A stretch of 49,378 bases of DNA from Actinomycetes bacterium (GTDB taxonomy: Bacteria > Actinomycetota > Acidimicrobiia > Acidimicrobiales > Bog-793), in NCBI GenBank assembly GCA_021809425.1, contig JAKBAA010000014.1, positions 1 to 49,378 of the forward strand, read 5' to 3'. The first letter of the stretch is position 1. Each line of letters begins with the position of its first letter. The notes below the pieces were generated by a model. The model did not search any database. It saw only the letters and a list, made by a program, of their open reading frames with translations, and was not told the DNA's origin. Both the position numbers and the translations under genes were made by a program. Of this stretch, positions 1 to 8,861 are shown piece by piece.

Positions 1-905
1 GGGATCAACCCGGGCAGCAGCCGCCCGCACCCGTCGGTGCGGGCGATCACGTCGTCGAGCGACAGGGACGGGTCGAGGCACCACCAACGACCGCCGTCGA
101 GCGCCTGGAACCCCTCGAGCGGGTCGGGAGCGGCCAGGGCGAGGCGGAGCTCGATCCCGTCCGGCCCGGCACGCACGAGGTCGACCTGGGGGAACGGGGT
201 CCCGGCGGGCGCCGCCCGCAACGAGCGCCACAGCAGGCGGCTCGCTGCGTCGACCCAGGCGACGAGCCCGTCCCCGCCGAGCGACCCCAGGAAGAGCTCG
301 AGCTGCGCGCTCCGCGGCGACGGGCGCGCCTGTCGCTCGCCGGGCCGTCGCAGCGCCGCCGACGCCCGCCGCAGCAGGCGGGCCCGCCCGGCGATCGCCG
401 CTCCGACGAGCGCCCCGACGCCGGCCGCGGCGACCACGCTCGCAAGGGCGGTCGCCGCCGGCCCCGACGGGGAGGGTGCGGTGGCGGCCGGCGACGTCGC
501 GCCCGGCACCGGTCGGGCGCGCCCGGTCGCCGAGGAGGCGGCTCCGGCGCCGAGCATGAGCAGGAGCGCGACGAGCCGCAGCGCCCAACGGCGCGACCAC
601 GACGACGGGTCGAGCGGTCGCCGGGCGAGCGCACCCACCACGTCGCGCACGAGGGCAACCCCGGCGAACACCCAGCCCCCGGCGACGGCGGCGAGCACGG
701 CGTGGGTGGCGAGCGCCCCGGGGCTCGTCCAGGGTCGACCGGGGGGCGAGGCCAGCAGCCAGAGGCGGACGAGCGTCGCCGGCACGCCACCGAGCAGGAG
801 CACCGACTTTGCGAGCGCGGCGAGCCCGGCCCGCACCGTCGCCGCGCGCGGGGCGCCGTTGCCCGGCGTGCCGGTCACCGCGGTCGCCGCCGCCTCGGAG
901 GTCAT
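1..905 (-). CDS. N-terminal part of a multi-spanning membrane protein (LysM/BTAD-like regulator family?), cut by window edge
   Basis: An open frame of about 301 codons begins at ATG 905 and runs without a stop to the left edge, so only the N-terminal part is seen. Four hydrophobic segments are visible at about residues 25-50, 66-90, 105-122 and 147-170, with a proline/alanine-rich stretch before the last. After it comes a soluble region (from about residue 195) with LELFLG, a WVDAASRLLW helix and a beta-rich PFPQVDLVRAGPDGIELRLA block. From memory of the family, this order resembles the middle of large actinobacterial membrane proteins that carry LysM and bacterial transcriptional activator domains; that is inference, because the diagnostic C-terminus is outside the window. 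The start lies 3 bases after the stop of the 909-1937 gene, so the two are probably translated together. Confidence 0.6.
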   Translation of the reverse strand, partial: MTSEAAATAVTGTPGNGAPRAATVRAGLAALAKSVLLLGGVPATLVRLWLLASPPGRPWTSPGALATHAVLAAVAGGWVFAGVALVRDVVGALARRPLDPSSWSRRWALRLVALLLMLGAGAASSATGRARPVPGATSPAATAPSPSGPAATALASVVAAAGVGALVGAAIAGRARLLRRASAALRRPGERQARPSPRSAQLELFLGSLGGDGLVAWVDAASRLLWRSLRAAPAGTPFPQVDLVRAGPDGIELRLALAAPDPLEGFQALDGGRWWCLDPSLSLDDVIARTDGCGRLLPGLI

Positions 906-908
906 CGC

Positions 909-1937
909 TCAGCCACCCTGCACCGACACGTTCGCCACGCCCGACGGGCCGGCGGCGCCGGGAGCGGCCGACACGCTCGCCACCCCGCTCGGTTGGGTCC
1001 CGGCCGGCTCCCCGGATCCGGAAGCGGTCGACCCGCCGGTCGCCGTGGTGGCGGTCCCGCCGCTCCGGCCGCTCACCGCCGCCGTGCTGGTCGTGCTGGT
1101 CGTGGTGGTCGTGGTGGTGGTGGTGGTGGTCGTGGTGGTCGTGGTGGGGGCGCCCGTCGACCGTGTCGGGTCGGTGGCGCGCGTGGTCGTGGTGGTGGGC
1201 GTCGCGGTCGCCCTGGTCGTCGCCGTGGCGGTCGTGGTCGCAGGGGTGGACCCAGTGCTCGGCGAGGTGGGCGACCGCCGTGCCGAGGCGGCAGGGCGCT
1301 TCGAGGTGACCGGGGAGACCTTCGGGGTGCCTGCCGCGTTGTCGCCGGGACGGCCAGCCGGTGCCGTGGTCGATGCGGTGCTGCCCGCACGCCGGGAGGT
1401 GTCGGCGGCGGTCGGTCCGCCCGGTGAGGCGCTGGCAGCGGCGGTCCCCTGCCGGTCGGCGGCGAGCGCCCGGGCGAGCGACGGCGCGTCGCTGGCGCTC
1501 GCCCGTGGCGGTGCTGCCGAGGTGGTGCTCGCGGCGGCGCGCCGGCGACCGGTGGCTGGCGACCCCGCCGCCGGTGCACCTCGTCCGGACGCCCGGCGCC
1601 CCGGCCCACTGCGTACCGGACCGCTGCCCCCCGGCCCACTGCGTACCGGCCCACTGCGTACCGGGCCGCTGCGCCCCGGCTGACGGCGTACCCGATGACG
1701 GCGCACGGGCGTGTGGGCAGCGAGGTGGGCGGCACCCTGAACCGGGCGGCGGGCCGGGTGGCCCCTCCGCCCGGCCTGGCCGGGGCGATCGGCGGTCGCC
1801 CCGCGGGCGCTCGGCGCCGGTCGGGCCGTCGTCACGGCGAGGGCCACGGCCACGACGAGGCCGAGCGCCAGCCAGCCGACCTGGCCGGCCCGCCGCCGGG
1901 ACGGTCGGTCCGGGTCGACCCGGCGGTGGGCTGGCAT
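909..1937 (-). CDS. single-pass secreted/anchored low-complexity Thr-rich protein
   Basis: This gene of about 342 codons starts at ATG 1937. That start puts a short basic N-terminus directly before a hydrophobic segment (GWLALGLVVAVALAVTTA, about residues 27-45), which looks like a signal anchor. The rest is low-complexity: a pentapeptide repeat around GPVRS, a long Ala/Ser/Pro/Thr region, and a run of about 17 Thr residues followed by a Ser/Gly/Ala tail ending NVSVQGG. No catalytic domain is visible. Such Thr/Pro tracts are typical of extracytoplasmic, possibly glycosylated, wall-spanning linkers. The stop lies 3 bases before the next membrane-protein gene on the same strand, which suggests one transcript. 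A longer in-frame start at 2147 exists but would overlap pncB and hide the signal. Low complexity makes this call less certain than its neighbours. Confidence 0.5.
   Translation of the reverse strand: MPAHRRVDPDRPSRRRAGQVGWLALGLVVAVALAVTTARPAPSARGATADRPGQAGRRGHPARRPVQGAAHLAAHTPVRRHRVRRQPGRSGPVRSGPVRSGPGGSGPVRSGPGRRASGRGAPAAGSPATGRRRAAASTTSAAPPRASASDAPSLARALAADRQGTAAASASPGGPTAADTSRRAGSTASTTAPAGRPGDNAAGTPKVSPVTSKRPAASARRSPTSPSTGSTPATTTATATTRATATPTTTTTRATDPTRSTGAPTTTTTTTTTTTTTTTTSTTSTAAVSGRSGGTATTATGGSTASGSGEPAGTQPSGVASVSAAPGAAGPSGVANVSVQGG
1603..1677. repeat. 15-bp tandem repeat (five units)
   Basis: There are five consecutive 15-base units. Units 1, 3 and 4 are identical (GGCCCACTGCGTACC); units 2 and 5 are diverged copies. 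The period is a multiple of three, and on the minus strand the units encode a GPVRS-type pentapeptide repeat inside the low-complexity protein, so the array can change length without shifting the frame. Confidence 0.85.
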
Positions 1938-2070
1938 CGGCCCGAGCCTTGCGGGGGGACCTCCCGCTGGACCTACCGCCGACCGGCGCGGGCCGAGGGA
2001 GCGTGCCAGCCGTGCCGGGACCCCTCCCGGGTCCCCTCGGTCGCGCCGGGCCGCCGGATAGGCTGCAGCG

Positions 2071-3435
2071 GTGCCGGCGCAGGTCCCCTCGGCGGCGGGC
2101 GACGGGGCGTCGACGGCGCTCCGAACGGACCGGTACGAGCTGACCATGCTCGACGCGGCCCTGCGATCAGGGGTGGCCGGCCGGCGCGCCGTGTTCGAGG
2201 TCTTCGCCCGGGGGCTGCCGCACGGGCGGCGCTACGGGGTGCTCGCCGGCACCGGTCGGCTGGCCGGGCTGATCGAGGCGTTCCGCTTCGGGCCGGGCGA
2301 GCTCGCCTACCTGGAGGCGGCCGGCGGCCTGTCCGACGCCGCCCTCGAGGTGCTCGCCGGGTACCGATTCACCGGCGAGGTGCTGGCCTACGGGGAGGGG
2401 GAGGTGTACTTCCCGGACAGCCCGGTGCTCACCGTCGAGGCACCGTTCGGCGAGGCCGTCCTGCTGGAGACGCTCGTGCTGTCGGCGCTCAACTTCGACT
2501 CGGCGGTTGCGGCGGCGGCGTCGCGGATGGTGACGGCGGCGGGCTCCCGGCCGATCATCGAGATGGGCAGCCGGCGCATCCACGAGGAGGCCGCCGTCGC
2601 CGCCGCCCGGGCGGCCTACATCGGAGGGTTCCAGGCCTCCTCGAACCTCGAGGCGGGACGGCGCTACGGGGTCCCGACGGCCGGCACGGTTGCCCATGCC
2701 TTCGTGCTGGCCCACGGATGCGAGCGGGATGCGTTCGTGGCCCAGCTCGAGACGCTCGGGCTGGGCACGACGGTGCTCGTCGACACCTACGACGTGGCGG
2801 CCGGCATCGAGGCGGCGGTCGGCGCCGCCCGTTCCCTCGGAGCGCGCGGGCCGGGGGCGATCCGGCTCGACTCCGGGGACCTCGCCCGCACGGCCTGCCA
2901 GGCTCGCGCCCAGCTCGACCGCCTCGGGGCGCGGGCGACGCGCATCGTGGCGAGCTCCGACCTCGACGAGCTCCGCCTGGCGGCGCTCGCCAGCGCGCCC
3001 GTGGACGTGTACGGGGTCGGCACCCGCCTGGTGACCGGATCGGGGGCACCGACGGCCGGGTTCGTCTACAAGCTGGTCGCCATCGCCGACGAGCCGGGCG
3101 CCGACGCCCCGCTGCGGCCCGTGGCGAAGCAGTCGGTCGACAAGGGGTCGGTCGGCGGCAAGAAGGGCGCCTTCCGGCTGGAGGACGCCGCGGGGGCGGC
3201 GCTCGGGGAGGTCGTCGTCCCCTTCGGCGACCCGCCCGCCGCACCGCCACCGGGAGGGACGGCCCGGGCGCTGCAGGTGCCGCTGCCGACGGGCGGGGGC
3301 AGCGGTGGCGAGCTCGAGGCGGCGCGCGCCCGTCACGCGCGGGTCCGGGCGAGCCTCGGGGAGCGCGGCCTCGATCTCGAGCCGGGTCGGCCGCTGCTGC
3401 AGGTCGACCGCTCGGCGCTCGCCGGGCGCCGCTAG
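2071..3435 (+). CDS. pncB: nicotinate phosphoribosyltransferase
   Basis: This 454-residue cytosolic enzyme joins nicotinate to PRPP, with ATP hydrolysis, to give nicotinate mononucleotide in the NAD salvage (Preiss-Handler) pathway. Family motifs are present in order: TDRYELTML near residue 20, GSRRIHEEAA followed by the substrate-binding region ending NLEAGRRYGVPTAGTVAHAF, LDSGDL, ASSDLDE, YGVGTRLVTG, and a C-terminal PVAKQS with a Lys/Gly-rich stretch. Length and motif order fit the actinobacterial PncB family. The GTG at 2071 is taken as start because it gives the short N-terminus before TDRYELTM usual for the family. It is transcribed divergently from the Thr-rich gene and converges on the phosphofructokinase gene. 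Confidence 0.93.
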   Translation: MPAQVPSAAGDGASTALRTDRYELTMLDAALRSGVAGRRAVFEVFARGLPHGRRYGVLAGTGRLAGLIEAFRFGPGELAYLEAAGGLSDAALEVLAGYRFTGEVLAYGEGEVYFPDSPVLTVEAPFGEAVLLETLVLSALNFDSAVAAAASRMVTAAGSRPIIEMGSRRIHEEAAVAAARAAYIGGFQASSNLEAGRRYGVPTAGTVAHAFVLAHGCERDAFVAQLETLGLGTTVLVDTYDVAAGIEAAVGAARSLGARGPGAIRLDSGDLARTACQARAQLDRLGARATRIVASSDLDELRLAALASAPVDVYGVGTRLVTGSGAPTAGFVYKLVAIADEPGADAPLRPVAKQSVDKGSVGGKKGAFRLEDAAGAALGEVVVPFGDPPAAPPPGGTARALQVPLPTGGGSGGELEAARARHARVRASLGERGLDLEPGRPLLQVDRSALAGRR

Positions 3436-3469
3436 CCCGCCCCGGCAGCGAGCCGGGCACGCCGGCGGT

Positions 3470-3487
3470 GGCGGCCGGGCGGCCGCC
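3470..3487. terminator. GC hairpin between convergent pncB and pfk genes
   Basis: A perfect 7-bp inverted repeat (GGCGGCC / GGCCGCC) with a 4-base loop sits in the 78-base gap between two convergent genes. There is no T-run on either side, so it would be a hairpin-only terminator at best. The call rests on position and symmetry only. Confidence 0.35.
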
Positions 3488-3513
3488 GAGCCGACCGGCC
3501 CGGGCGGCCGAGC

Positions 3514-4545
3514 TCAGTCGAGGAAGATGCGCGAGACGCGGTCGAGCAGGTCGCGCGGCACGCACTTCAGCTCGCCGACGGCAGAGGCGAGCGGGACGCG
3601 CACGATGTCGCTGGCGTGCAGCGCCACCATGGCCCCGAAGTCGCCGTCGTGGGCTGCCTCGACGGCCTCGATCCCGAAGCGGGTCGCGAGGTAGCGGTCG
3701 AACGCCGACGGGCTGCCGCCGCGGAGGACGTGGCCGAGGATGGTGACGCGCGCCTCGAGCCCCGTCCGCCGCTCGATCTCTCCGGCCACGACCGAGCCGA
3801 TGCCGCCGAGCCGCTCGTGGTCGTACTCGTCGATCTCGGGCGGGGGCAGGGCGAGGGTGCCCTCCTTCGGCTTGGCCCCCTCGGCGACGACGACGATGGA
3901 GGCGTACCGCCCCTTGGCATGGCGCCGCTGCAGGTGGGCGCTCACCGCCTCCATGTCGAAGGGCTCCTCGGGCAGCAGGAGGACGGCGGCACCGGCGGCG
4001 AGCCCCGCCTGGAAGGCGATCCAGCCGACGTGGCGGCCCATCACCTCGCACACGATCACCCGGTCGTGCGACTCGGCGGTCGTGTGCAGGCGGTCGATGG
4101 CCTCGCTCGCCACCTGCACGGCCGTGTTGAACCCGATGGTCACGTCGGTGCCGTTGACGTCGTTGTCGATCGTCTTCGGGATGCCGACCACGGGGATGCC
4201 GAGGTCGGAGAGCCGCCGTGAGGCCGAAAGGGTGCCCTCGCCGCCGATGGCGACGACGGCGTCGAGGTGGTGGCGGGCGACCGTCGCCCGCACCCGGTCG
4301 ACGCCGTCGTCCCGCTTGAACGGGTTGGTGCGCGAGGTTCCGAGGATGGTGCCGCCACGCGGCAGGATGCCGCGGCAGCGCTCCACGTCGAGGGGGAGGG
4401 TGTCGTCCTCGATCACCCCCCGCCAGCCGTCGCGGAAGCCGACCACCTCGTCACCGTGGCTGACGTTGGCCTTGCGGACGACGGCGCGCAGGGCGGCGTT
4501 CAGCCCCGGGCAGTCGCCGCCCCCGGTGAGCACCCCGAGTCGCAT
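3514..4545 (-). CDS. pfkA: 6-phosphofructokinase (group III, mixed-donor family)
   Basis: This 343-residue glycolytic enzyme phosphorylates fructose 6-phosphate to fructose 1,6-bisphosphate. The N-terminal TGGGDCPGLNA loop (residues 7-17), GGEGT (101-105), PKTIDND with the catalytic aspartates (123-129), and MGRHVGW (169-175) are all present. Within the family, a glycine in GGEGT is typical of ATP users, whereas the lysine of PKTIDND is shared with the pyrophosphate-using branch. ATP is therefore the more likely donor but this is inference. The ATG at 4545 starts directly at the first beta strand (MRLGVLTGGG). The gene is convergent with pncB and lies 46 bases downstream of the prenyltransferase gene on the same strand. 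Confidence 0.92.
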   Translation of the reverse strand: MRLGVLTGGGDCPGLNAALRAVVRKANVSHGDEVVGFRDGWRGVIEDDTLPLDVERCRGILPRGGTILGTSRTNPFKRDDGVDRVRATVARHHLDAVVAIGGEGTLSASRRLSDLGIPVVGIPKTIDNDVNGTDVTIGFNTAVQVASEAIDRLHTTAESHDRVIVCEVMGRHVGWIAFQAGLAAGAAVLLLPEEPFDMEAVSAHLQRRHAKGRYASIVVVAEGAKPKEGTLALPPPEIDEYDHERLGGIGSVVAGEIERRTGLEARVTILGHVLRGGSPSAFDRYLATRFGIEAVEAAHDGDFGAMVALHASDIVRVPLASAVGELKCVPRDLLDRVSRIFLD

Positions 4546-4591
4546 GGAACGGCTCCTCCTCCGGTCGTCGACGGCACGCGAGAACGTGACG

Positions 4592-5485
4592 CTAGTGGCC
4601 GGCGCCCCGGGTCGCGGGAACCGGCGGGCGTCCCGAAGGCGCTGGGGCGGCCCGGGTGGCGGCGAGCAGCAGCCCGGCGTCGACGACGGCTCCGAGGGTC
4701 ACGAGGTGGAAGGCCGCCCTCGAGGGGCGCCGGGGCCCGGGACCGGTCGGGGCCTCGAGCGCCAGGGTCCCGGCGGCCACGGCGAGCGACCAGCCGGCGG
4801 CGCAGTGGCGCCACCGGGCCGGGGCGCCGGGCACCTGCTCGAGGAGGGCGCCGACCGCCAGGAGGAGGCCGGCGAGGAGCACGATCGCGCCGCGCCGGCC
4901 GAGCCGGTGGGGCAGGCCGACGATGCCGTGCGCCACGTCGTCGTCGAGGTCGGGCAGCACGTTCGCCACGTGGGCGGCGCCGCCGAGCAGGGAGGCGGTC
5001 GCGAGGACGGCGGCCGGCGGCCGGCGGCCGTCCGGGCTGGCCAGGTCGACGACGGCGGGCAGCAGGCCGAATGCCACGAGGTAGGGCATCGGCGAGAGGG
5101 CCGTGGCGCGAAGGCCGAGGTTGTAGGCGGTGCCGGCGGTGACCGCGGCGAGGTGCGCCCAACCGGCGGGGCGGCCGAGGCGGAGCGAGAGCGGCACGCT
5201 CGCCGCCCCGGCGACGACGGCGGCGGCGGCGAGCGACGCCGGGGTCACCTCGCCCCGGGCCGCCGGCTTGTCGCGGCGCCCGGCCGCCCGGTCCCGGGCG
5301 GCGTCGAGCGCGTCGTTCTGCCACCCGATGGACAGCTGGCCGGCCAGGACGGCGGCGGCGATGCCAGCGGTCTCGGGGAGCCGGCGCCGCCGGCTGCGTG
5401 CGTACAGGACGGTCGCCGCCGTCACGGCAGCGACCGGTCGAGGGTGGCAGCCGGCGACCAGCCGGACGACGGGCGCGCTCGCCAC
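4592..5485 (-). CDS. UbiA-family prenyltransferase (integral membrane)
   Basis: This membrane protein of about 297 residues belongs to the UbiA superfamily, which transfers isoprenoid chains onto aromatic or other acceptors. Both Asp-rich motifs that bind Mg-prenyl diphosphate are visible: the first as NDALDAARDRAAGRRDKP and the second as DLDDDVAHGIVGLPHRLG. About seven to eight hydrophobic segments surround them. The start is uncertain; GTG 5485 is preferred because it overlaps the end of zwf only slightly and yields an N-terminus (VRLVAGCHPRP) like that of actinobacterial relatives, whereas the ATG at 5620 would run 133 bases into zwf and add a basic, non-conserved extension. The acceptor substrate cannot be read from sequence. 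Confidence 0.82.
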   Translation of the reverse strand: MASAPVVRLVAGCHPRPVAAVTAATVLYARSRRRRLPETAGIAAAVLAGQLSIGWQNDALDAARDRAAGRRDKPAARGEVTPASLAAAAVVAGAASVPLSLRLGRPAGWAHLAAVTAGTAYNLGLRATALSPMPYLVAFGLLPAVVDLASPDGRRPPAAVLATASLLGGAAHVANVLPDLDDDVAHGIVGLPHRLGRRGAIVLLAGLLLAVGALLEQVPGAPARWRHCAAGWSLAVAAGTLALEAPTGPGPRRPSRAAFHLVTLGAVVDAGLLLAATRAAPAPSGRPPVPATRGAGH

Positions 5486-5487
5486 CT

Positions 5488-6870
5488 TCAGGGTCGGGTC
5501 GACAGCGGGTGCCAGCCGGCCGGCCCCGGGAGGGTGTCTGCCGGTGCGGGTCCCCAGCTCCCGGGCTCGTAGGGGAGCGGGGCATCGTCGAGGTCGAGGA
5601 TGGGGTCGACGATCCGCCACGACTGCTCGACGGCGTCCATCGAGAGGAAGTGCGACCGGTCACCGGCGAGGGCGTTGGCGAGCACGCGCTCGTACGCCGT
5701 CTGCGTCGGTCCGAGCGCGCTCGACAGGTCCACCTGGAGGGGCACCGTGCGCGTGGCGTAGCGCGGCCCGGGCTCCTTCGCCAGGATCTCCACGGTGATC
5801 CCGGCGTCGGGCTGGAGGCGGAGCCGCACGAGGTTGCCGGCGGCGCGGGACCGCTCGATCAGGTGGAGCGGCGGCGCGTCGCGAAGCTCGACGACCGCCT
5901 CGAGCGCCCCGACCGGGAGGCACTTGCCGGCTCGCACCAGGAACGGCACGTCGTGCCAGCGCCAGTTGTCGATCCGGAGGTGCAGGGCGGCAAAGGTCTC
6001 GGTGGTCGAGCCTTGGCGGACGCCGTCGACGTCGCCGTAGCCGGCGTACTGGCCGCGCACCACGTCCTGGCGCCGGAGCGTGCGGACCGAGCGGAGGAGG
6101 CGGGTGCGCTCGCGCTGCTCGGCGTCGCGGTCGGCGCCTGCCGGCGGGTCCATCGTGAGGTAGGCGAGCACCTGGAACAGGTGGTTCTCGACGACGTCCC
6201 GGATGGCGCCCACGGCGTCGTAGAAGCCGCCACGGTCGGCGACGTCGAGGGTCTCGGCGAAGGTGAGCTGCACGCTGCGCACGTGGTCGCGGTTCCAGAC
6301 CGGCTCGAACAGCCGGTTGGCGAAGCGGAACACCAGCAGGTCCTCGACGGCCTCCTTGCCGAGGAAGTGGTCCACGCGCAGCAGCCGCTCCTCGGGGAAG
6401 TACCGGCGCAGCTCGGCGTCGAGGGCGCGCGCCGAGGCGAGGTCGGTCCCGAACGGCTTCTCGACGACGAGGGTGGACGCCGTGTTGAGCCCTTCCCGGG
6501 CGAGCGCCCCGGCGACGGTGGCGAACAGCGGGGGCGGCACGGCGAGGTAGTGCACGGCGTGGCCGGCCCGCTCCCCGAGGACCGCCTTCAGCTGGTCGAA
6601 GGTTGCCGGGTCGTCGTAGTCGCCCGCCACGTACCGGAGCCGGTCGAGGAACCGGCCGAGGGCGCCCTCGTCCACCTCGGCGAAGGCGGCGCGCACCGCC
6701 TCGCCGGTCTGGCGGCGCAGCTCGTCGGTGTCCCAGTCGCTGCGCGCCACGCCCACGACCGGGCAGTCGAGGTCCCGGTGGGTCTCCAGGCGGTAGAGGG
6801 CCGGGAGGACGAGCTTGTGGGCGAGGTCCCCGCTGCTGCCGAACAGGACGAGGGCGCTTGCCGTGCTCAT
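5488..6870 (-). CDS. zwf: glucose-6-phosphate 1-dehydrogenase
   Basis: This 460-residue cytosolic enzyme oxidises glucose 6-phosphate to 6-phosphogluconolactone and produces NADPH, the first step of the oxidative pentose phosphate pathway. The nucleotide-binding GSSGDLAHK (residues 11-19), the EKPFG strand, the active-site RVDHFLGKE (165-173) and the later RAGKCLP are all clear. Start ATG 6870 places MSTASALVLFGSSGDL at the N-terminus; an upstream ATG at 6951 would add 27 non-conserved residues. No opcA, gnd or phosphogluconolactonase gene of this pathway adjoins it. Its stop is about 3 bases upstream of the proposed start of the prenyltransferase, so the two are probably cotranscribed. Confidence 0.94.
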   Translation of the reverse strand: MSTASALVLFGSSGDLAHKLVLPALYRLETHRDLDCPVVGVARSDWDTDELRRQTGEAVRAAFAEVDEGALGRFLDRLRYVAGDYDDPATFDQLKAVLGERAGHAVHYLAVPPPLFATVAGALAREGLNTASTLVVEKPFGTDLASARALDAELRRYFPEERLLRVDHFLGKEAVEDLLVFRFANRLFEPVWNRDHVRSVQLTFAETLDVADRGGFYDAVGAIRDVVENHLFQVLAYLTMDPPAGADRDAEQRERTRLLRSVRTLRRQDVVRGQYAGYGDVDGVRQGSTTETFAALHLRIDNWRWHDVPFLVRAGKCLPVGALEAVVELRDAPPLHLIERSRAAGNLVRLRLQPDAGITVEILAKEPGPRYATRTVPLQVDLSSALGPTQTAYERVLANALAGDRSHFLSMDAVEQSWRIVDPILDLDDAPLPYEPGSWGPAPADTLPGPAGWHPLSTRP

Positions 6871-7101
6871 CGCCGGCCCGGTGCGCTCGGCCGGCGAGCG
6901 GCCTCCGGGCGCCAGAGCGCCCCGGCAGGCGGGACGGGCGGTAGGGGACACGTGATCGCCATCGTCTCGCTCCTCGTGCTCATCGGTCTCTCGCTCGTCG
7001 CCACGGGGGTGGCCGCCTCGATTCTCGTCGCCAGCGGGAGGTCGCGCACGGTCGCCCGCCGCTCGGCGCGGTCGGCGCCGGCCGGGGCCGGCAGCCGGCC
7101 G

Positions 7102-8688
7102 TCAGGCGCTCCCGGCGAGCGCGGGCGCCACCGAGGTGAGCTGCCATTCGGGGTGCTCCCGCTCGAGTCGCTCCAGCCAGTACGGGCTCTCGAACAGCGC
7201 CACCACGGCGCCGTCTCGGCGCCGCACGACGCGGGTGCCGGTGACGGCGCGCAGCGCGGCCGCCGTCGGCGGGTCGGCGAGGCGGGCCTCGGTGTACGGG
7301 GCGGGCGACAGGTCGGCGTCGGCGCCGTACTCGTGGGCGAGCCGGTGGAGTGCCACCTCGAACTGCATCTGGCCCACCACGCCGACGAGCGGCGGGAGCA
7401 GGCCGTCGGGGTCCTCGAGGAGCTGGACGACCCCCTCCTCGTCGAGGGCGTCGAGGCCGCGCCGGAACTGCTTGTGGCGGCCGACGCTGCGGGGGCGGAG
7501 CGTGGCGAACAGCTCGGGTGCGAAGGCGGCGATCGGGGGGAAGGCCACCGGGTCGTCGGCGTAGAGGGTGTCGCCGACGCGGACGTCGCCGGCGTTGACG
7601 AGGCCGATCACGTCGCCGGGGAACGCCTCGTCGAGGGTGGAGCGCTCGTCGGCGACGACCGATGCGGCGTACTTGGTGGCGAACGGACGGCCGGTCGGCC
7701 CGTGGACGAGGGTCATGCCGCGCTCGAAGCGCCCCGAGCACACCCGCACGAAGGCCATCCGGTCGCGATGCGCCGGGTCCATGTTGGCCTGGATCTTGAA
7801 TACCTGCCCGGCGAACGGCGCCTCGAGCGGGCGGACCGCCCCGCTGGCGTCGACCCGGCCGGACGGGGCGGGGGCCAGCTCGAGGAGGGCCTCGAGCAGG
7901 TGACGCACGCCGAAGTTGGTCAGCGCCGACCCGACGAACAGCGGGCTCGTGTCGCCGGCGAGGAACCGGTCGAGGTCGTGGGTCGCCCCCACCTCGTCGA
8001 GGAGCATGCACCCCTCGACCGCCTCCTTCCAGGCGGCGCCCTCCTCGGCCTCGGCCGCCGCCGGGTCGAGCACCTGCTCGAGCGCCGCAGTGGCACCGCC
8101 GGCGGTGCGGGTGAAGCGCACGAATCGGCCGTCCCGGCGGTCGAGCACCCCCCGGAAGTCGCCCGGGATGCCGACCGGCCAGGTGACCGGCGTCGGGCGC
8201 AGGCCGATCTGCTGCTCGATCTCGTCCAGCAGCTCGAGCGGGTCCCGCCCGGGGTGGTCCAGCTTGTTGAGGAACGTCAGCACGGGCATGCGCCGGGCGC
8301 GGCACACCTCGAACAGCTTGCGGGTCTGCGACTCGACGCCCTTGGCCACGTCGAGCACCATCACGGCGGCGTCGGCAGCGGCGAGCACCCGGTAGGTGTC
8401 CTCGGAGAAGTCACGGTGCCCGGGGGTGTCGAGCAGGTTGAGCACGTGGCCGGCGTGGGGGATCTGGAGCACCGTCGAGGTGATCGAGATGCCGCGCTCC
8501 CGCTCCATCGCCATCCAGTCCGAGTGGGCCCGCCGGCGGTTGCCCCGCGCCTTCACCGCACCCGCCTCGACGACGGCACCGGCATAGAGCAGGAACTTCT
8601 CCGTCAGCGTCGTCTTGCCGGCGTCGGGGTGGCTGATGATGGCGAAGGTCCGCCGGCGGACGGCCTCCTCGCGCGGGTCGGCGCTCAA
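7102..8688 (-). CDS. prfC: peptide chain release factor 3 (RF3 GTPase)
   Basis: This translational GTPase of about 528 residues recycles class I release factors from the ribosome after termination. The N-terminal GTPase domain has G1 HPDAGKTT (residues 20-27), G3 DTPGHRDFSEDTYR, G4 NKLDHPGRDP and G5-like SALTNFGV. It is followed by the translation-factor beta barrel and a C-terminal RF3 domain containing VGVVGQMQFEV. The order and length match E. coli RF3 (529 residues). There is no in-frame ATG near the conserved start; a TTG at 8688 (L-S-A-D-P-R-E-E-A-V-R-R-R-T-F-A) gives the best fit, while the in-frame ATG at 8973 would overlap the divergent gene. Between this gene and zwf (6871-7101) I see no convincing gene. 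Confidence 0.93.
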   Translation of the reverse strand: MSADPREEAVRRRTFAIISHPDAGKTTLTEKFLLYAGAVVEAGAVKARGNRRRAHSDWMAMERERGISITSTVLQIPHAGHVLNLLDTPGHRDFSEDTYRVLAAADAAVMVLDVAKGVESQTRKLFEVCRARRMPVLTFLNKLDHPGRDPLELLDEIEQQIGLRPTPVTWPVGIPGDFRGVLDRRDGRFVRFTRTAGGATAALEQVLDPAAAEAEEGAAWKEAVEGCMLLDEVGATHDLDRFLAGDTSPLFVGSALTNFGVRHLLEALLELAPAPSGRVDASGAVRPLEAPFAGQVFKIQANMDPAHRDRMAFVRVCSGRFERGMTLVHGPTGRPFATKYAASVVADERSTLDEAFPGDVIGLVNAGDVRVGDTLYADDPVAFPPIAAFAPELFATLRPRSVGRHKQFRRGLDALDEEGVVQLLEDPDGLLPPLVGVVGQMQFEVALHRLAHEYGADADLSPAPYTEARLADPPTAAALRAVTGTRVVRRRDGAVVALFESPYWLERLEREHPEWQLTSVAPALAGSA

Positions 8689-8861
8689 CGGCGTTCGGGG
8701 CGCGCAGCGGCGCCAGGCGAGGACGGCACCCACCCAACCTACCGGCGCCGGGGCCGGCAGGCGTCGCCTTCGGCGCCGTCCTGGGCCGGACGCTACCGGA
8801 CGGTACCCGTCGGAAACTATGGACGCGACGCAACGGCGGCGACTACCGTCGCCCGGCGAAG

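Noticed and set aside
37-1683. Plus-strand 548-residue frame with a long Val run
   Set aside because: It is antisense to two minus-strand genes that have starts, membrane segments and a 3-base junction. The Val run is the complement of the Thr codons.
6952-7040. GTG-started hydrophobic peptide (VIAIVSLLVLIG...) on the plus strand between prfC and zwf
   Set aside because: The first 25 residues look like a membrane helix, but the frame has no stop until 8946 and runs antisense through prfC. No small gene can be closed here.
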